Shown: positions 8,865 to 21,384 of the stretch, piece after piece | Layout of the letters: every line of letters begins with the position of its first letter | Numbering within the stretch: position 1 is the first letter of the stretch | Program-made: the position numbers and the translations under genes | The notes under the pieces: model-generated | Database searches by the model: none | What the model saw: only the letters and a program-made list of their open reading frames with translations | What the model was told of the DNA's origin: nothing | From: Paenibacillus sp. FSL H7-0357 | GTDB lineage: Bacteria; Bacillota; Bacilli; Paenibacillales; Paenibacillaceae | Length of the DNA: 64,000 bases | Direction: 5' to 3' | Assembly (NCBI RefSeq): GCF_000758525.1 | Contig: NZ_CP009241.1 | Span: forward strand, 3,968,001-4,032,000

Positions 8865-9047
8865 ATGAAGAAATACATCTGTCAACCCTGCGGCTATATC
8901 TATGATCCGGCAATAGGCGATCCCGATGAGGATGTGGCTGCAGGTACAGCATTTGAAGACTTGCCTGAAGATTGGGTTTGTCCGGTATGTGGTGAGGATA
9001 CAAGCCACTTTGCGCCGGTTGAGGACAAAAAGTCTTCTGCTTCCTAA
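8865..9047 (+). CDS. Rubredoxin
   Basis: A 60-residue iron protein with the two rubredoxin knuckles, CQPCGY (Cys6, Cys9) and CPVCGE (Cys39, Cys42). It has the family hallmarks YIYDP, GD and DLPEDWVCP. It is a one-electron carrier for the flavodiiron protein two genes upstream. Starts at 8862 or 8865 both fit the AGGAG at 8851-8855; the second gives the usual MKKYIC beginning. The C-terminal dozen residues are a charged tail. It is cotranscribed by position (28 bp after the reductase). Confidence 0.95.
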   Translation: MKKYICQPCGYIYDPAIGDPDEDVAAGTAFEDLPEDWVCPVCGEDTSHFAPVEDKKSSAS

Positions 9048-9060
9048 AAAGAAGCAGGAG
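9034..9060 (+). terminator. Hairpin between rubredoxin and crp/fnr genes
   Basis: CTTCTGCTTC 9034-9043 pairs with GAAGCAGGAG 9051-9060 (10 bp, one G-U) across the rubredoxin stop codon. Only a weak T/A tract follows, so it may attenuate rather than fully stop transcription into the regulator gene. Confidence 0.45.
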
Positions 9061-9093
9061 TTGTAAAAAAAATGAACAAAAGGGGGGACAGTT

Positions 9094-9804
9094 ATGAATG
9101 AGCATTCTTGCCAACACGCTGCAGAACCTTGTACCCGCAAGGTGCCGATTTTTGCTGCGTTGAGCGATGACGATCTCTCCCGGATCAGCGCCATGATCAA
9201 GCACCGTAAGTTCACTAAAGGTCAACCGTTAATTCTGGAAGGGGCGCCGTCGGATACGCTGTACATCATTCAGCGGGGGCATGTTAAATTATCCAAAACA
9301 ACTCCTGAAGGCAAGGAACAAATTCTGCACATCCTGACGAACGGGGATTTCTTCGGGGAACTGAGCATATTTAACAGCGATGAGCTGAGCAACTTCAGTG
9401 CTTATGCGCTGAAAGAAACCAATATTTGCATGCTGACCCGAACCGATATGGAGCAGCTAATGACTGATAATCCGGATATTTCGCTTAGGCTGTTGAAGAG
9501 TGTTACCAAAAGACTAGCCCATACAGAAAATCTGGCGCAAAGCCTGGCAACCAAAGATCCGGAAATACGGATTGCTTACATGATCATGGAACTCAGCGAC
9601 AAATATGGCAAGCAACGTGGTGATCATATTCATATTGACCTTCCGCTGTCTCGTGAAGAACTGGCCAGTTATGTCGGGGTCACCCGCGAAACTATTAGCA
9701 GAAAATTCTCAAGGTTCGAAGATTCGGGTCTTATTGAGCTGATTGGAAACAAGCAGATGGTTATTACAGATCCGGCCGGTTTGGAGAGTTATATGGGGTA
9801 TTAA
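9094..9804 (+). CDS. Crp/Fnr-family regulator with N-terminal cysteines
   Basis: A 236-residue regulator. A cyclic-nucleotide-binding-like beta barrel (about 20-130) contains FFGELSIFN. It is followed by a dimerisation helix and a Crp-type HTH (about 185-215), with recognition helix VTRETISRKF. The only cysteines are Cys6, Cys13 and Cys112. There is no Fnr four-cysteine set, so an Fe-S cluster of the E. coli type is unlikely. The layout resembles the Lactobacillus casei FLP protein, where a Cys5-Cys112 disulfide is, as I recall, the redox switch. It sits 46 bp after rubredoxin, so it probably senses redox state, O2 or NO and controls the flavodiiron operon. Confidence 0.85.
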   Translation: MNEHSCQHAAEPCTRKVPIFAALSDDDLSRISAMIKHRKFTKGQPLILEGAPSDTLYIIQRGHVKLSKTTPEGKEQILHILTNGDFFGELSIFNSDELSNFSAYALKETNICMLTRTDMEQLMTDNPDISLRLLKSVTKRLAHTENLAQSLATKDPEIRIAYMIMELSDKYGKQRGDHIHIDLPLSREELASYVGVTRETISRKFSRFEDSGLIELIGNKQMVITDPAGLESYMGY

Positions 9805-9936
9805 GATAGTAACGGATCAAAAAAAATCAATATGATTAAGCGGCATTTCTACCATTAAGTTATTGTGGGGAGCAAACTCCGATACTTGTCGTTCCGGATG
9901 GAGTATCCATTACTACAGGGAGCTTATAGGCGTGTT

Positions 9937-9972
9937 AAACAAGCTGTCGAGATTATTCTCGGCAGCTTGTTT
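9937..9972. terminator. Bidirectional terminator
   Basis: AAACAAGCTG and CAGCTTGTTT arms, with CGAG/CTCG inside, form a strong hairpin. It has A-rich and T-rich flanks and sits between the convergent crp/fnr and GntR genes. Confidence 0.75.
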
Positions 9973-9992
9973 TGCAGTGTCACTGGGTGAAT

Positions 9993-10667
9993 CTACTTCT
10001 TCAGGGTTGTCAGCATACTCTGGATATGGCTCTCCATTAGCTGCCGTGCTGTTTCGCTTTGTCGTTCCTCGATGGCAATGGCGATCAGAACATGATAATT
10101 GGAAGCTTTCGTCCGCATATTGGGCAGCGTATTGGTCTGCTTGCGCCCTTCGGCCAGCAATGGAAGAATCGAATTCAGCATCCGCGCCACTACCGGATTT
10201 GCTGCCCCTTCGGCGATTAACTGATGAAAGGCAAGGTCTGTCTCGAAGAATGGGCCACCTTCCTCCATTTGCCGCACCATTCGCTCTGCCAGTACCCGCA
10301 GCCTGCGGATCTGATCGTCATCGGCCCGCTGCGCGGCCAGAGCGGCAAGTTCAGGCTCAATGAGCAGTCTTGCTTCCAGCAGATCCACTATCGAAATGTT
10401 TTCCAATTCCTCTAAGGCTACCGCCGGATCATCCAACAGCAGCGGATCGTTTCGTACATACATCCCACGTCCGTGCTCAATGCTGACATTCCCCTGACTC
10501 TCTAATATCCGCAGCGCCTCGCGTACTGTAGTAACGCTAACGGAAAAATCAGCAGCTAGCTGCTGCAGAGTAGGGAGCCGATCCCCCGGAGCCCATTCCC
10601 CATCGAGGATTTTCTGTTTCATAAGCTCTATTGTAGCCTGAAACGCGGTCTGTTTGATCTGTTTCAT
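9993..10667 (-). CDS. GntR-family (FadR subfamily) regulator, DgoR-like role
   Basis: A 224-residue repressor-type protein. An N-terminal winged HTH (about 8-70) includes LQQLAADFSVSVTTVREALRILESQG and ends in HGRGMYV. A helical FCD ligand domain (about 95-215) has the metal-site histidine pattern FHQLIAEG. It is transcribed away from the sugar-acid operon that starts at 10966. E. coli DgoR, which controls galactonate genes, is of this subfamily, so control of the adjacent galactonate dehydratase operon is the natural inference. The ligand is unproven. Dyads that could be its operators lie at 10792-10810 and 10906-10924. Confidence 0.88.
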   Translation of the reverse strand: MKQIKQTAFQATIELMKQKILDGEWAPGDRLPTLQQLAADFSVSVTTVREALRILESQGNVSIEHGRGMYVRNDPLLLDDPAVALEELENISIVDLLEARLLIEPELAALAAQRADDDQIRRLRVLAERMVRQMEEGGPFFETDLAFHQLIAEGAANPVVARMLNSILPLLAEGRKQTNTLPNMRTKASNYHVLIAIAIEERQSETARQLMESHIQSMLTTLKK

Positions 10668-10791
10668 GTTTAGCCGTCCTTATCACTTGGAATGAATTCA
10701 TTTTAGCATAGGAGCTTCTTGAGGATAAGCAGATATGTCTAAGTATTGATTTAGTATTGACTAGTAAACAACAAGATAATATGATTGTAGC

Positions 10792-10810
10792 ATAAAGATC
10801 GTATCAATAT
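10792..10810. promoter_or_regulatory. Candidate GntR operator 1 (8-3-8 dyad)
   Basis: ATAAAGAT-CGT-ATCAATAT. It has the same arm length and 3-bp spacer as the second site at 10906, with core GATnnnATC. It is located mid-way between the GntR gene and the operon. Confidence 0.4.
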
Positions 10811-10905
10811 CGTAAAGGTAATTACATTTAACGTTAAAAACAATGGATCGCACGGTTTTTTTGTGTAATAAGGGAAAAAAGTAAGAGATTTAATTTTATT
10901 CAAGA

Positions 10906-10924
10906 ATAAAGATATGATCTTTAT
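10906..10924. promoter_or_regulatory. Candidate GntR operator 2 overlapping a -10 box
   Basis: A perfect dyad, ATAAAGAT-ATG-ATCTTTAT. It contains TATGAT (10913-10918), a likely -10 box for the kinase operon, so binding here would block RNA polymerase. The -35 region is weak. A separate perfect 12-bp palindrome TTTAACGTTAAA lies at 10827-10838. Confidence 0.5.
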
Positions 10925-10965
10925 GCAGAAACTCTATCAGTGATGAAGCGGAAGGAGGAGGGGCA

Positions 10966-11922
10966 ATGGAGGTAGTAACCTTTGGGGAAACCATGGTACT
11001 TCTGGCACCGGACCGGATGGTTCCCCTGGAGTATGTGAACGGCTTTCACAAGCATGTTGCTGGAGCCGAGACCAATGTGGCAGTTGGGCTTGCCCGTATG
11101 GGGCATACCGTGGGCTGGTTCAGCAAGCTCGGAAATGATCCATTTGGACGCTATATTAGGCAGGTCGTAAGAGGACATGGCGTCGATACTTCCGAAGTCA
11201 GGATTACAGACGAAGCGCCGACGGGAGTGTTTTTCAAAGAACAAATATCCCCGGACAAAATACAGGTGTACTACTACCGCAAACAATCGGCTGCCAGCCT
11301 GATGCACGAGGAGGAGCTTAATGAGGCTTATGTTGGAAAAGCCCGCATCCTGCATGTTACCGGCATTACTCCGGCGCTTAGCCCGGAGTGCAGGAAATTA
11401 ACCTTTCGAGCCCTCGAAGCGGCAAAAAAACACGGTGCGGCCATTGTGTTTGATCCCAATATCCGCTGGAAGCTTTGGAACAGAGAGGAAGCCTGCGTTG
11501 TGCTTAATGAAATGGCGGCACTTGCCGACTACGTGTTGCCCGGTATTGAGGAGGGACAGTTTCTGACAGGATGCTGTACGCCTGCAGACATCGCAGATCG
11601 TCTGCTGAAATCCGGCGCCGGTGCTGTCGTAATCAAGCTCGGCGCCAACGGGGCTTATTACAGTAACGGACGAATCGCGGGAAATGAGCCAGGGTTTCCG
11701 GTGAAACGGCTCATTGATCCGATGGGTGCCGGAGACGGTTTTGCCGCCGGATTTATAAGCGGATTGCTGCAAGGGGAGGACCTGCCCTCAGCAGTGCGAC
11801 GCGGCAACGCGGTAGGTTCCATTGTTGTCGGGGTAAGCGGCGATGTGGAAGGTCTTCCGACACGGCAGGATGTGGATCTTCTCCTGGCAGGAGGATCCGA
11901 CATGGAGGATATTATCCGGTAA
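10966..11922 (+). CDS. PfkB-family sugar-acid kinase (2-keto-3-deoxy-aldonate kinase)
   Basis: A 318-residue ribokinase-fold enzyme. The start GETMVLLAPDR, the KDG-kinase-type G-AGAETNVAVGLARMG segment and the C-terminal anion-hole motif DPMGAGDGFAAGF are all present. It is predicted to phosphorylate 2-keto-3-deoxy-gluconate or -galactonate with ATP. The next two genes, a KDPG-type aldolase and a galactonate dehydratase, complete the route aldonate to KDGal to KDPGal to pyruvate plus glyceraldehyde-3-phosphate. In E. coli the galactonate route uses DgoK, which is not a PfkB protein, so this is a non-orthologous kinase if the pathway is right. AAGGAGGAGG precedes the ATG. First gene of the operon. 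Confidence 0.87.
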   Translation: MEVVTFGETMVLLAPDRMVPLEYVNGFHKHVAGAETNVAVGLARMGHTVGWFSKLGNDPFGRYIRQVVRGHGVDTSEVRITDEAPTGVFFKEQISPDKIQVYYYRKQSAASLMHEEELNEAYVGKARILHVTGITPALSPECRKLTFRALEAAKKHGAAIVFDPNIRWKLWNREEACVVLNEMAALADYVLPGIEEGQFLTGCCTPADIADRLLKSGAGAVVIKLGANGAYYSNGRIAGNEPGFPVKRLIDPMGAGDGFAAGFISGLLQGEDLPSAVRRGNAVGSIVVGVSGDVEGLPTRQDVDLLLAGGSDMEDIIR

Positions 11923-11952
11923 GTGAGGGCAATCCAAAGGAGGAGGAAAGAA

Positions 11953-12618
11953 ATGGACAAAAAAATTCAGATTGAGCGGTTGATAACTTCCGGACTGGTC
12001 GCCGTTATTCGCAGACCAGAGCCTGAAAGGGTGGATAAAATTGCCGCGGCACTGGCAGATGGCGGTGTCGGGGCGCTGGAGATTACAGCCGATACGCCGG
12101 AAGTGAACAGGTTGATCGCGGACATGAAGGCGAAATATGGAGATCGCCTGCTGGTGGGAGCAGGTACGGTGCTGAAGTTGACGCAGGCCGAGCAGGCTAT
12201 CGCGGCGGGAGCCGATTTTATTTTTTCGCCAAATTTGAATGAGGCAATTGTGGATCTGACCTTAAAGTACGGGCGAATCTCCATCCCAGGCGTAATGACG
12301 CCGACCGAAGCTGTCAGAGGGCACGAAGCTGGTGCTGACCTGCTAAAGGTGTTCCCCGGCGGTTCGCTGGGCGCCTCCTACATAAAGGAACTGCAGGGGC
12401 CCCTTGGTCACATCCGGATGATGCCGACAGGAGGCGTGACACTTGCGAATGTCGGATCCTTCATTGCCGCCGGATCTGTTGCCGTCGGTTTAGGAAGCGC
12501 TCTCGTAGACCGGAAAGCGGTGGAGCAGGGCGACTATGGGAAGATAACAGAGACGGCCCGCCAATTTGCGAAAGAAGTCAGAAAGGCTAGAATGAACAAC
12601 ACAAAAGGAGCTAAATAA
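11953..12618 (+). CDS. KDPG/KDPGal aldolase
   Basis: A 221-residue class I aldolase that splits 2-keto-3-deoxy-6-phospho-aldonates into pyruvate and glyceraldehyde-3-phosphate. It shows VAVIRRPEPE, the glutamate in GALEITADTPE, GAGTV, the Schiff-base lysine in DLLKVFPGG and the phosphate loop MPTGGVTLANV. The ATG at 11953 follows AAAGGAGGAGG; the longer frame from 11923 has no site. The stop is 3 bp before the dehydratase ATG. KDPG and KDPGal specificity cannot be separated by eye, but the next gene points to KDPGal. Confidence 0.88.
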   Translation: MDKKIQIERLITSGLVAVIRRPEPERVDKIAAALADGGVGALEITADTPEVNRLIADMKAKYGDRLLVGAGTVLKLTQAEQAIAAGADFIFSPNLNEAIVDLTLKYGRISIPGVMTPTEAVRGHEAGADLLKVFPGGSLGASYIKELQGPLGHIRMMPTGGVTLANVGSFIAAGSVAVGLGSALVDRKAVEQGDYGKITETARQFAKEVRKARMNNTKGAK

Positions 12619-12621
12619 TCG

Positions 12622-16802
<4,181 letters not shown>

Positions 16803-16830
16803 ACCGGGATTAACCGGATTTGCGGAAATA

Positions 16831-16871
16831 GGCAAGGGGGACCGGATCACGTAGATCCGGTTGCCCTTTTT
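16831..16871 (+). terminator. Terminator after the galactonate/lacZ operon
   Basis: GGCAA...ACCGGATC pairs with GATCCGGT.TGCC and is followed by a run of T. It separates the operon from the sensor kinase gene. Confidence 0.8.
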
Positions 16872-16911
16872 ACGCTTTGGTAAGGCCAGTCGATGCTGTG
16901 GAGGGAACGGA

Positions 16912-18633
16912 ATGAAAACGAAAGCTTCACACCCCCGGAACAAAGGCAAACCGCAGGCATTATCAATAGGCCGAAGCATGTACGCCAAGCTGCTGATGTT
17001 CTTCACAGTCATTGCGCTGCTTCCGTTGGCCGTAATGGGTTATTTCTCTAATCATAAATCGTCGCAGATCGTGAATTCACAGTTCGGGAGCTACGGAATG
17101 AACGCCATTGAGGAGCTTAAGCTCCATTTGGATACCAGCATCGCGCAGATGGACAATATTACGGGCAATCTACTGAATTATTTGATCTCTACACCCATGG
17201 TCATCGAAGATGGCGGAACGCTGAACTATAGCCGATATAAGGAGGAACAGGCGCTCCAGCGCTATCTTATATCTTTTGAAACGGTCAATATTGTAAGTGT
17301 TTCGGTTGTGATGCCTTCGGGGAAATTTATCGGAAGCGGCGGACTTGATCAGGCAAGGCTTACGGACTCCTCCTTCTGGCGCCAAGTTGCCGGGAATGGC
17401 GGAAGACAAGTTATCATCCACCGGCCGGATTACTATTACAGCTTTGTAAATGACAACATGGTCATCAGCCTGGTTGTGCCGGTCAAGGATCACTTCGGAC
17501 TCCCGCCAGGCAGCCGGATTCTAATCGATACGAAGGCGGATTCTGTGGTGAATCTGCTTCGGGCGTTTCAGCATAATATGAATGCTCACCTGCAAATACG
17601 GGCAGCGGACGGAAGCGTACTGCTGCAAAGCTCGGAGAAATACAGTAGTTCGGAGGACGATATTGTCTGGTCCGGCGTTATGGAGCGGGAGGGCTGGACT
17701 GTTGAGGCCAGAATGCCGCATGCTGAGTTCTATCGCTCCTCGGGCGTGATCCTGAACTATACGCTGATCGTTGCGGGCTGCACGCTGCTCTTCGCCATCG
17801 CGATGGCCCATTTCTTCTCGCTTCGGCTTACGCGGCCCATTCAAAAACTGACCCATTCGATGCGAAGATTCGGACAAGGGGAACTGTTCATCCAGACCCC
17901 GGTGCTCACCAGCGATGAGCTGGGCTATTTAAGCCAATCCTTCAACCGGATGACCGGACAAATCCAGGATCTGGTGCGTGAGATCAGCCGGAGCGAAAAG
18001 CTGAAGAGCGAAGCGGAACTGCGGGCGCTTCACTACCAGATCAACCCCCACCTGCTATTTAACACACTGAACAGCATTCAGTGGAAGGCGAGGTTGGCCG
18101 GGCGCCGCGATATTCAGAAAATGATTGAGCATCTGGTTGCCGTCCTGGAGAGCACTTTTGCAGTGACTAAAACACTGGTGCCGCTTGAGGAGGAACTGGC
18201 TTTAGTGCTTCATTTTATCGAAATCCAGCGGCTCCGGTACGATGATGCCTTTAGTTTCAAGCTGGAGGCCGAGCCGGAGCTGATGTCCTGCCTGGTGCCG
18301 CGGATGGTGTTCCAGCCGCTACTGGAGAACATCTTTTTTCACGGCTTTACAGACGGAGCAGGTGAAATTAGGCTGTCACTCGTCTCCGGATCAGGCGAAA
18401 TTAAGGCGGAGTTAACTGACAACGGGATCGGTATCAAGCCGGAGCATTTGCTCTATGTGAGGAACGGCCAAGTCATTCCGGGCAAAAAAGGAGGACTTGG
18501 CATGCGGAATGTCAGAGAGCGCTTTAACATGCATTTTGGCGAAAACTGCGATTTTACGATAGAGTCCGAACGAAACCACGGAAGTAAGGTGATCATACGA
18601 TGGCCAAAGAATTACGGAGAGATTTACCCCTGA
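16912..18633 (+). CDS. YesM-type sensor histidine kinase
   Basis: A 573-residue membrane kinase. It has one N-terminal membrane helix (about 23-45), an external sensor domain of about 240 residues, a second helix (about 280-305), HAMP, then the HisK domain with His380 in HYQINPHLLFNTLNSIQ. The ATPase motifs are DNGIGI and GGLGMRNVRERF. The family senses extracellular sugars, often together with a binding protein. GGAGGG precedes the ATG at 16912. It overlaps the response regulator gene by 34 bp. It most likely induces the importer and GH42 genes downstream. A terminator upstream suggests it is transcribed separately from lacZ. Confidence 0.9.
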   Translation: MKTKASHPRNKGKPQALSIGRSMYAKLLMFFTVIALLPLAVMGYFSNHKSSQIVNSQFGSYGMNAIEELKLHLDTSIAQMDNITGNLLNYLISTPMVIEDGGTLNYSRYKEEQALQRYLISFETVNIVSVSVVMPSGKFIGSGGLDQARLTDSSFWRQVAGNGGRQVIIHRPDYYYSFVNDNMVISLVVPVKDHFGLPPGSRILIDTKADSVVNLLRAFQHNMNAHLQIRAADGSVLLQSSEKYSSSEDDIVWSGVMEREGWTVEARMPHAEFYRSSGVILNYTLIVAGCTLLFAIAMAHFFSLRLTRPIQKLTHSMRRFGQGELFIQTPVLTSDELGYLSQSFNRMTGQIQDLVREISRSEKLKSEAELRALHYQINPHLLFNTLNSIQWKARLAGRRDIQKMIEHLVAVLESTFAVTKTLVPLEEELALVLHFIEIQRLRYDDAFSFKLEAEPELMSCLVPRMVFQPLLENIFFHGFTDGAGEIRLSLVSGSGEIKAELTDNGIGIKPEHLLYVRNGQVIPGKKGGLGMRNVRERFNMHFGENCDFTIESERNHGSKVIIRWPKNYGEIYP

Positions 18634-19883
18634 AGGTGCTTATCGTTGATGATGAACAGCTTGTGAGAAAAGGGCTGAGGATGACAGTGGACTGGGGCAG
18701 ACATGGCATGGCAGTCGTCGGCGATGCACCTAACGGCATCCTGGGCTGGGAGAAGGTGCTCAATCATGAACCCGACATTGTCATTACCGACATCGTGATG
18801 CCCGAGATGGACGGAATCGAGCTGGCTCATAAAATTAGACACAGATATCCCCATGTCAAAATCCTGTTTCTGAGCTGTCACCGCGACTTTGCTTACGCAC
18901 AGCAGGGGATCCAGCTCGGTATCTCCGACTATATTGTAAAAACCAGCATGGGCGACGAGGAAATGGAGCGATGCCTCGATAAAATCCGGCGTGAATGCGA
19001 GCTTCATCTGCAGAATCAGTCCTCCATGGCAGCATCTGAGGACGAGATGCAAATTGTGATGGAGTGGCTTCGGGTACAGGATATCACTGCAGACGAGAGG
19101 CTGGTAGCCAAGCTGAATGGAGATTGGAGCTGGATGACCCGAGGCGGCTGCATCTTTCATTTGTATGATAATGGAAGCGCTAACAACTCCAGTTTTTCGA
19201 TGTCTGATGACAAACGGAAGGAATACCGCAATGAAGTCTCCTCCCCAATTGGCCCGGAACCGGAGCCAAAAGCTTTTCTAAAGATTGGTGAGGCATTTGC
19301 ATCCGGGTCACCAGGACGTGCGTTCTTACCGTGTCCAGACGGTACTGCGCTGCTGGCCTGCCACTGGGCGGAACGGGATACGGCGGAGCATGAACTGCTG
19401 CATCTGAAGAGTTCACGTAATCCCGGATTGGGATGGAGACTGGAGGGGCCGGTTGAGGGCGGGGTACGATGGATTGAGGGTGTGCTGCGTCTATTGCGCC
19501 TGCGGGCAATCGAGCGCGAGACCCGTCTGGTTAGCCGCCAGCATAAGGAGGATATTCTCAGCGCCATTGACTATATCAACCACCATCTGCATCTCGATCC
19601 CCGAGTCGGCGAAATCGCCGACCGGATCGGTATAAGCCGCAGTTACTTCAGCACCGTATTCAAAGAAGCAACAGGCAGCAGCCTGATTGATTTTCTTTCC
19701 CAGAAAAAGCTGGAACGGGCACAGAATCTGCTGGCAATGACAGACTATCGGATGGAGGAAGTTGCAGAGAAGATCGGGATTGGAGACGTCAAATACTTCG
19801 CCAAATGGTTTAAGAAAAGTGTCGGATTCGCTCCGGGACAATACCGCCAACAAACAAAAAGACACCAAAATCCAATGAATTGA
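18600..19883 (+). CDS. YesN-type AraC response regulator
   Basis: A 427-residue regulator. The receiver domain has the acidic pair in IVDDEQLV and the phospho-acceptor Asp64 in IVITDIVMPEMDG. A middle region of about 160 residues follows. The C-terminal AraC DNA-binding domain (about 325-425) carries two HTHs, with VGEIADRIGISRSYFSTVFKEATG and VAEKIGIGDVKYFAKWFKKSVGFAPGQYR. It overlaps the kinase gene by 34 bp and is cotranslated with it. The ATG at 18600 is the only ATG ahead of the receiver core; its site is weak (AAGG). It probably activates the promoter at 19960-19987. Confidence 0.9.
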   Translation: MAKELRRDLPLKVLIVDDEQLVRKGLRMTVDWGRHGMAVVGDAPNGILGWEKVLNHEPDIVITDIVMPEMDGIELAHKIRHRYPHVKILFLSCHRDFAYAQQGIQLGISDYIVKTSMGDEEMERCLDKIRRECELHLQNQSSMAASEDEMQIVMEWLRVQDITADERLVAKLNGDWSWMTRGGCIFHLYDNGSANNSSFSMSDDKRKEYRNEVSSPIGPEPEPKAFLKIGEAFASGSPGRAFLPCPDGTALLACHWAERDTAEHELLHLKSSRNPGLGWRLEGPVEGGVRWIEGVLRLLRLRAIERETRLVSRQHKEDILSAIDYINHHLHLDPRVGEIADRIGISRSYFSTVFKEATGSSLIDFLSQKKLERAQNLLAMTDYRMEEVAEKIGIGDVKYFAKWFKKSVGFAPGQYRQQTKRHQNPMN

Positions 19884-19889
19884 CCTTTC

Positions 19890-19914
19890 GCCCGTGTAGA
19901 AAACGGGCTTTTTT
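19890..19914 (+). terminator. Terminator after YesMN
   Basis: GCCCGT and ACGGGC arms with a 7-base loop, followed directly by TTTTTT. Confidence 0.85.
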
Positions 19915-19959
19915 ATTACATTCCAATAAAAGTGAACCTTTTTCGAACGGCAGTCGGAT

Positions 19960-19987
19960 TTGAAAACCCTTACATTTCTCTTATGAT
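19960..19987 (+). promoter_or_regulatory. Promoter of the beta-galactoside importer operon
   Basis: TTGAAA (19960-19965), a 16-bp spacer, then TATGAT (19982-19987). The expected start of RNA is near 19994, about 23 bases before the binding-protein ATG. The short leader leaves room only for the AAGGAGG site. Confidence 0.55.
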
Positions 19988-20016
19988 GGTATCAACCCAC
20001 TCAAGGAGGTCAAACA

Positions 20017-21351
20017 ATGCATAACAAAAGAGGGAAAATGCTGCTTTCCATGCTTTTTACAGCTTCCATGCTGTTAAGCGCCTGCTCTGGTTCCAACACA
20101 CAGAGTAATTCCGGATCGGCTGGAACGGATCAGGGGGGAGAGGAGAAGGTGAAGCTTGTCGTCTGGATTTGGGAGCAGGCCAAAGCCGGGATTGATCTAA
20201 ATATGGACCGGTTCAAGGAAGCTTATCCCAATATCGAAGTTGAGTTCCAAACCATGAAATCCACCGACCTTTATCAGAAGTATTTGGTGTCCTCCAATAC
20301 TGACGACGCGGTGCCGGATGTGCTGGCGCTCGAATCGACGAATCTATCACAGATGGTGGAGATCAATTCGCTGCTCGACATTACCGAACGTGTGGCTCCA
20401 TATAAAGATAATATCGTGCCCTACAAATGGAAGGACGCCACCATGGACGATAAAATTTATGCCATGCCATGGGACAGCGGCCCGGTGGTGATGTTCTACA
20501 GGAATGACCTGTTCGCTAAGGCCGGTCTGCCGACCGATCCCGATGAGGTCGCCGCCAAGATTAAGACTTGGGACGATTATTATCAAGCCGCCAAGCTGGT
20601 GAAGGAGAAGACAGGAGCGTTCATGTACGGCGATTCGAAGACCAATTCCAGCAACCGCGTGTTCGAATCTATGATGTGGCAGCGCGGATACTGGTATTTT
20701 GACGAGAACGGCAAGGTCACGGTCGATAGCCCGGAAGTGAAGGAGATCACAGATTACTTGATCAAGATGCAGCAGGAAGAGCTTGTCTATGACGCCCGCG
20801 CCAACTCCGACCCTTGGGGCAATGCCATCGGTGAGGGTAAAATCGCCAGCGTAGTCGGCGGTTCCTGGCATGACGCGATCATCGAAAAGCAGTACTCGCC
20901 GCAGGATTCGGGCAAATGGTCAGTTACGACGATGCCGAAATGGTCAGCAGACGATAAATATGGCGGGGCTAACCAAGGCGGGTCCAACATGGCGATAAAT
21001 AAAAACTCGAAGCACCCGGAAGAAGCCTGGAAATTCATCGAATTCATGCTCGGCGATAAGGAGTCTCAGACCAAAATGATGCTGGAAGCGGGGCTATTCC
21101 CCTCGTTGAAGACGGTATATTCCGACTCAGCAATGGACAAGCAATTTGATTACTTCAAGGGCCAGCCTATCTTAAAAGTGTATGCCCAATCACTGGAGAG
21201 CACCTATCCGCTTGCTTACACCTCTGATTTCCCGATGGCCAACAAGCTGATGACGGACGTGTGGGCAAAGGTGTTCCTGAACGACGCCTCCTCTGGAGAT
21301 GCGCTAAAGACAATGGCCGATGAACTCCGGCAGAAGACCAAAAGAGAGTAG
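20017..21351 (+). CDS. Sugar ABC transporter substrate-binding lipoprotein
   Basis: A 444-residue extracellular binding protein of the CUT1 class (SBP_bac_1). The signal peptide ends in the lipobox LLSAC, giving a lipid-anchored Cys23. It is followed by a Ser/Gly/Asn linker and the two-lobed fold, with PWDSGPVVMFYRNDLF and EEAWKFIEFML as family landmarks. It captures a sugar for the two permeases that follow. Because GH42 is the last gene of the operon, a beta-galacto-oligosaccharide is the likely ligand. AAGGAGG precedes the ATG. It is controlled, by position, by YesMN. No ATPase gene follows. Confidence 0.9.
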   Translation: MHNKRGKMLLSMLFTASMLLSACSGSNTQSNSGSAGTDQGGEEKVKLVVWIWEQAKAGIDLNMDRFKEAYPNIEVEFQTMKSTDLYQKYLVSSNTDDAVPDVLALESTNLSQMVEINSLLDITERVAPYKDNIVPYKWKDATMDDKIYAMPWDSGPVVMFYRNDLFAKAGLPTDPDEVAAKIKTWDDYYQAAKLVKEKTGAFMYGDSKTNSSNRVFESMMWQRGYWYFDENGKVTVDSPEVKEITDYLIKMQQEELVYDARANSDPWGNAIGEGKIASVVGGSWHDAIIEKQYSPQDSGKWSVTTMPKWSADDKYGGANQGGSNMAINKNSKHPEEAWKFIEFMLGDKESQTKMMLEAGLFPSLKTVYSDSAMDKQFDYFKGQPILKVYAQSLESTYPLAYTSDFPMANKLMTDVWAKVFLNDASSGDALKTMADELRQKTKRE

Positions 21352-21384
21352 ACAGCAGCAAGGATCAAGGAGGTGAGAATATCT

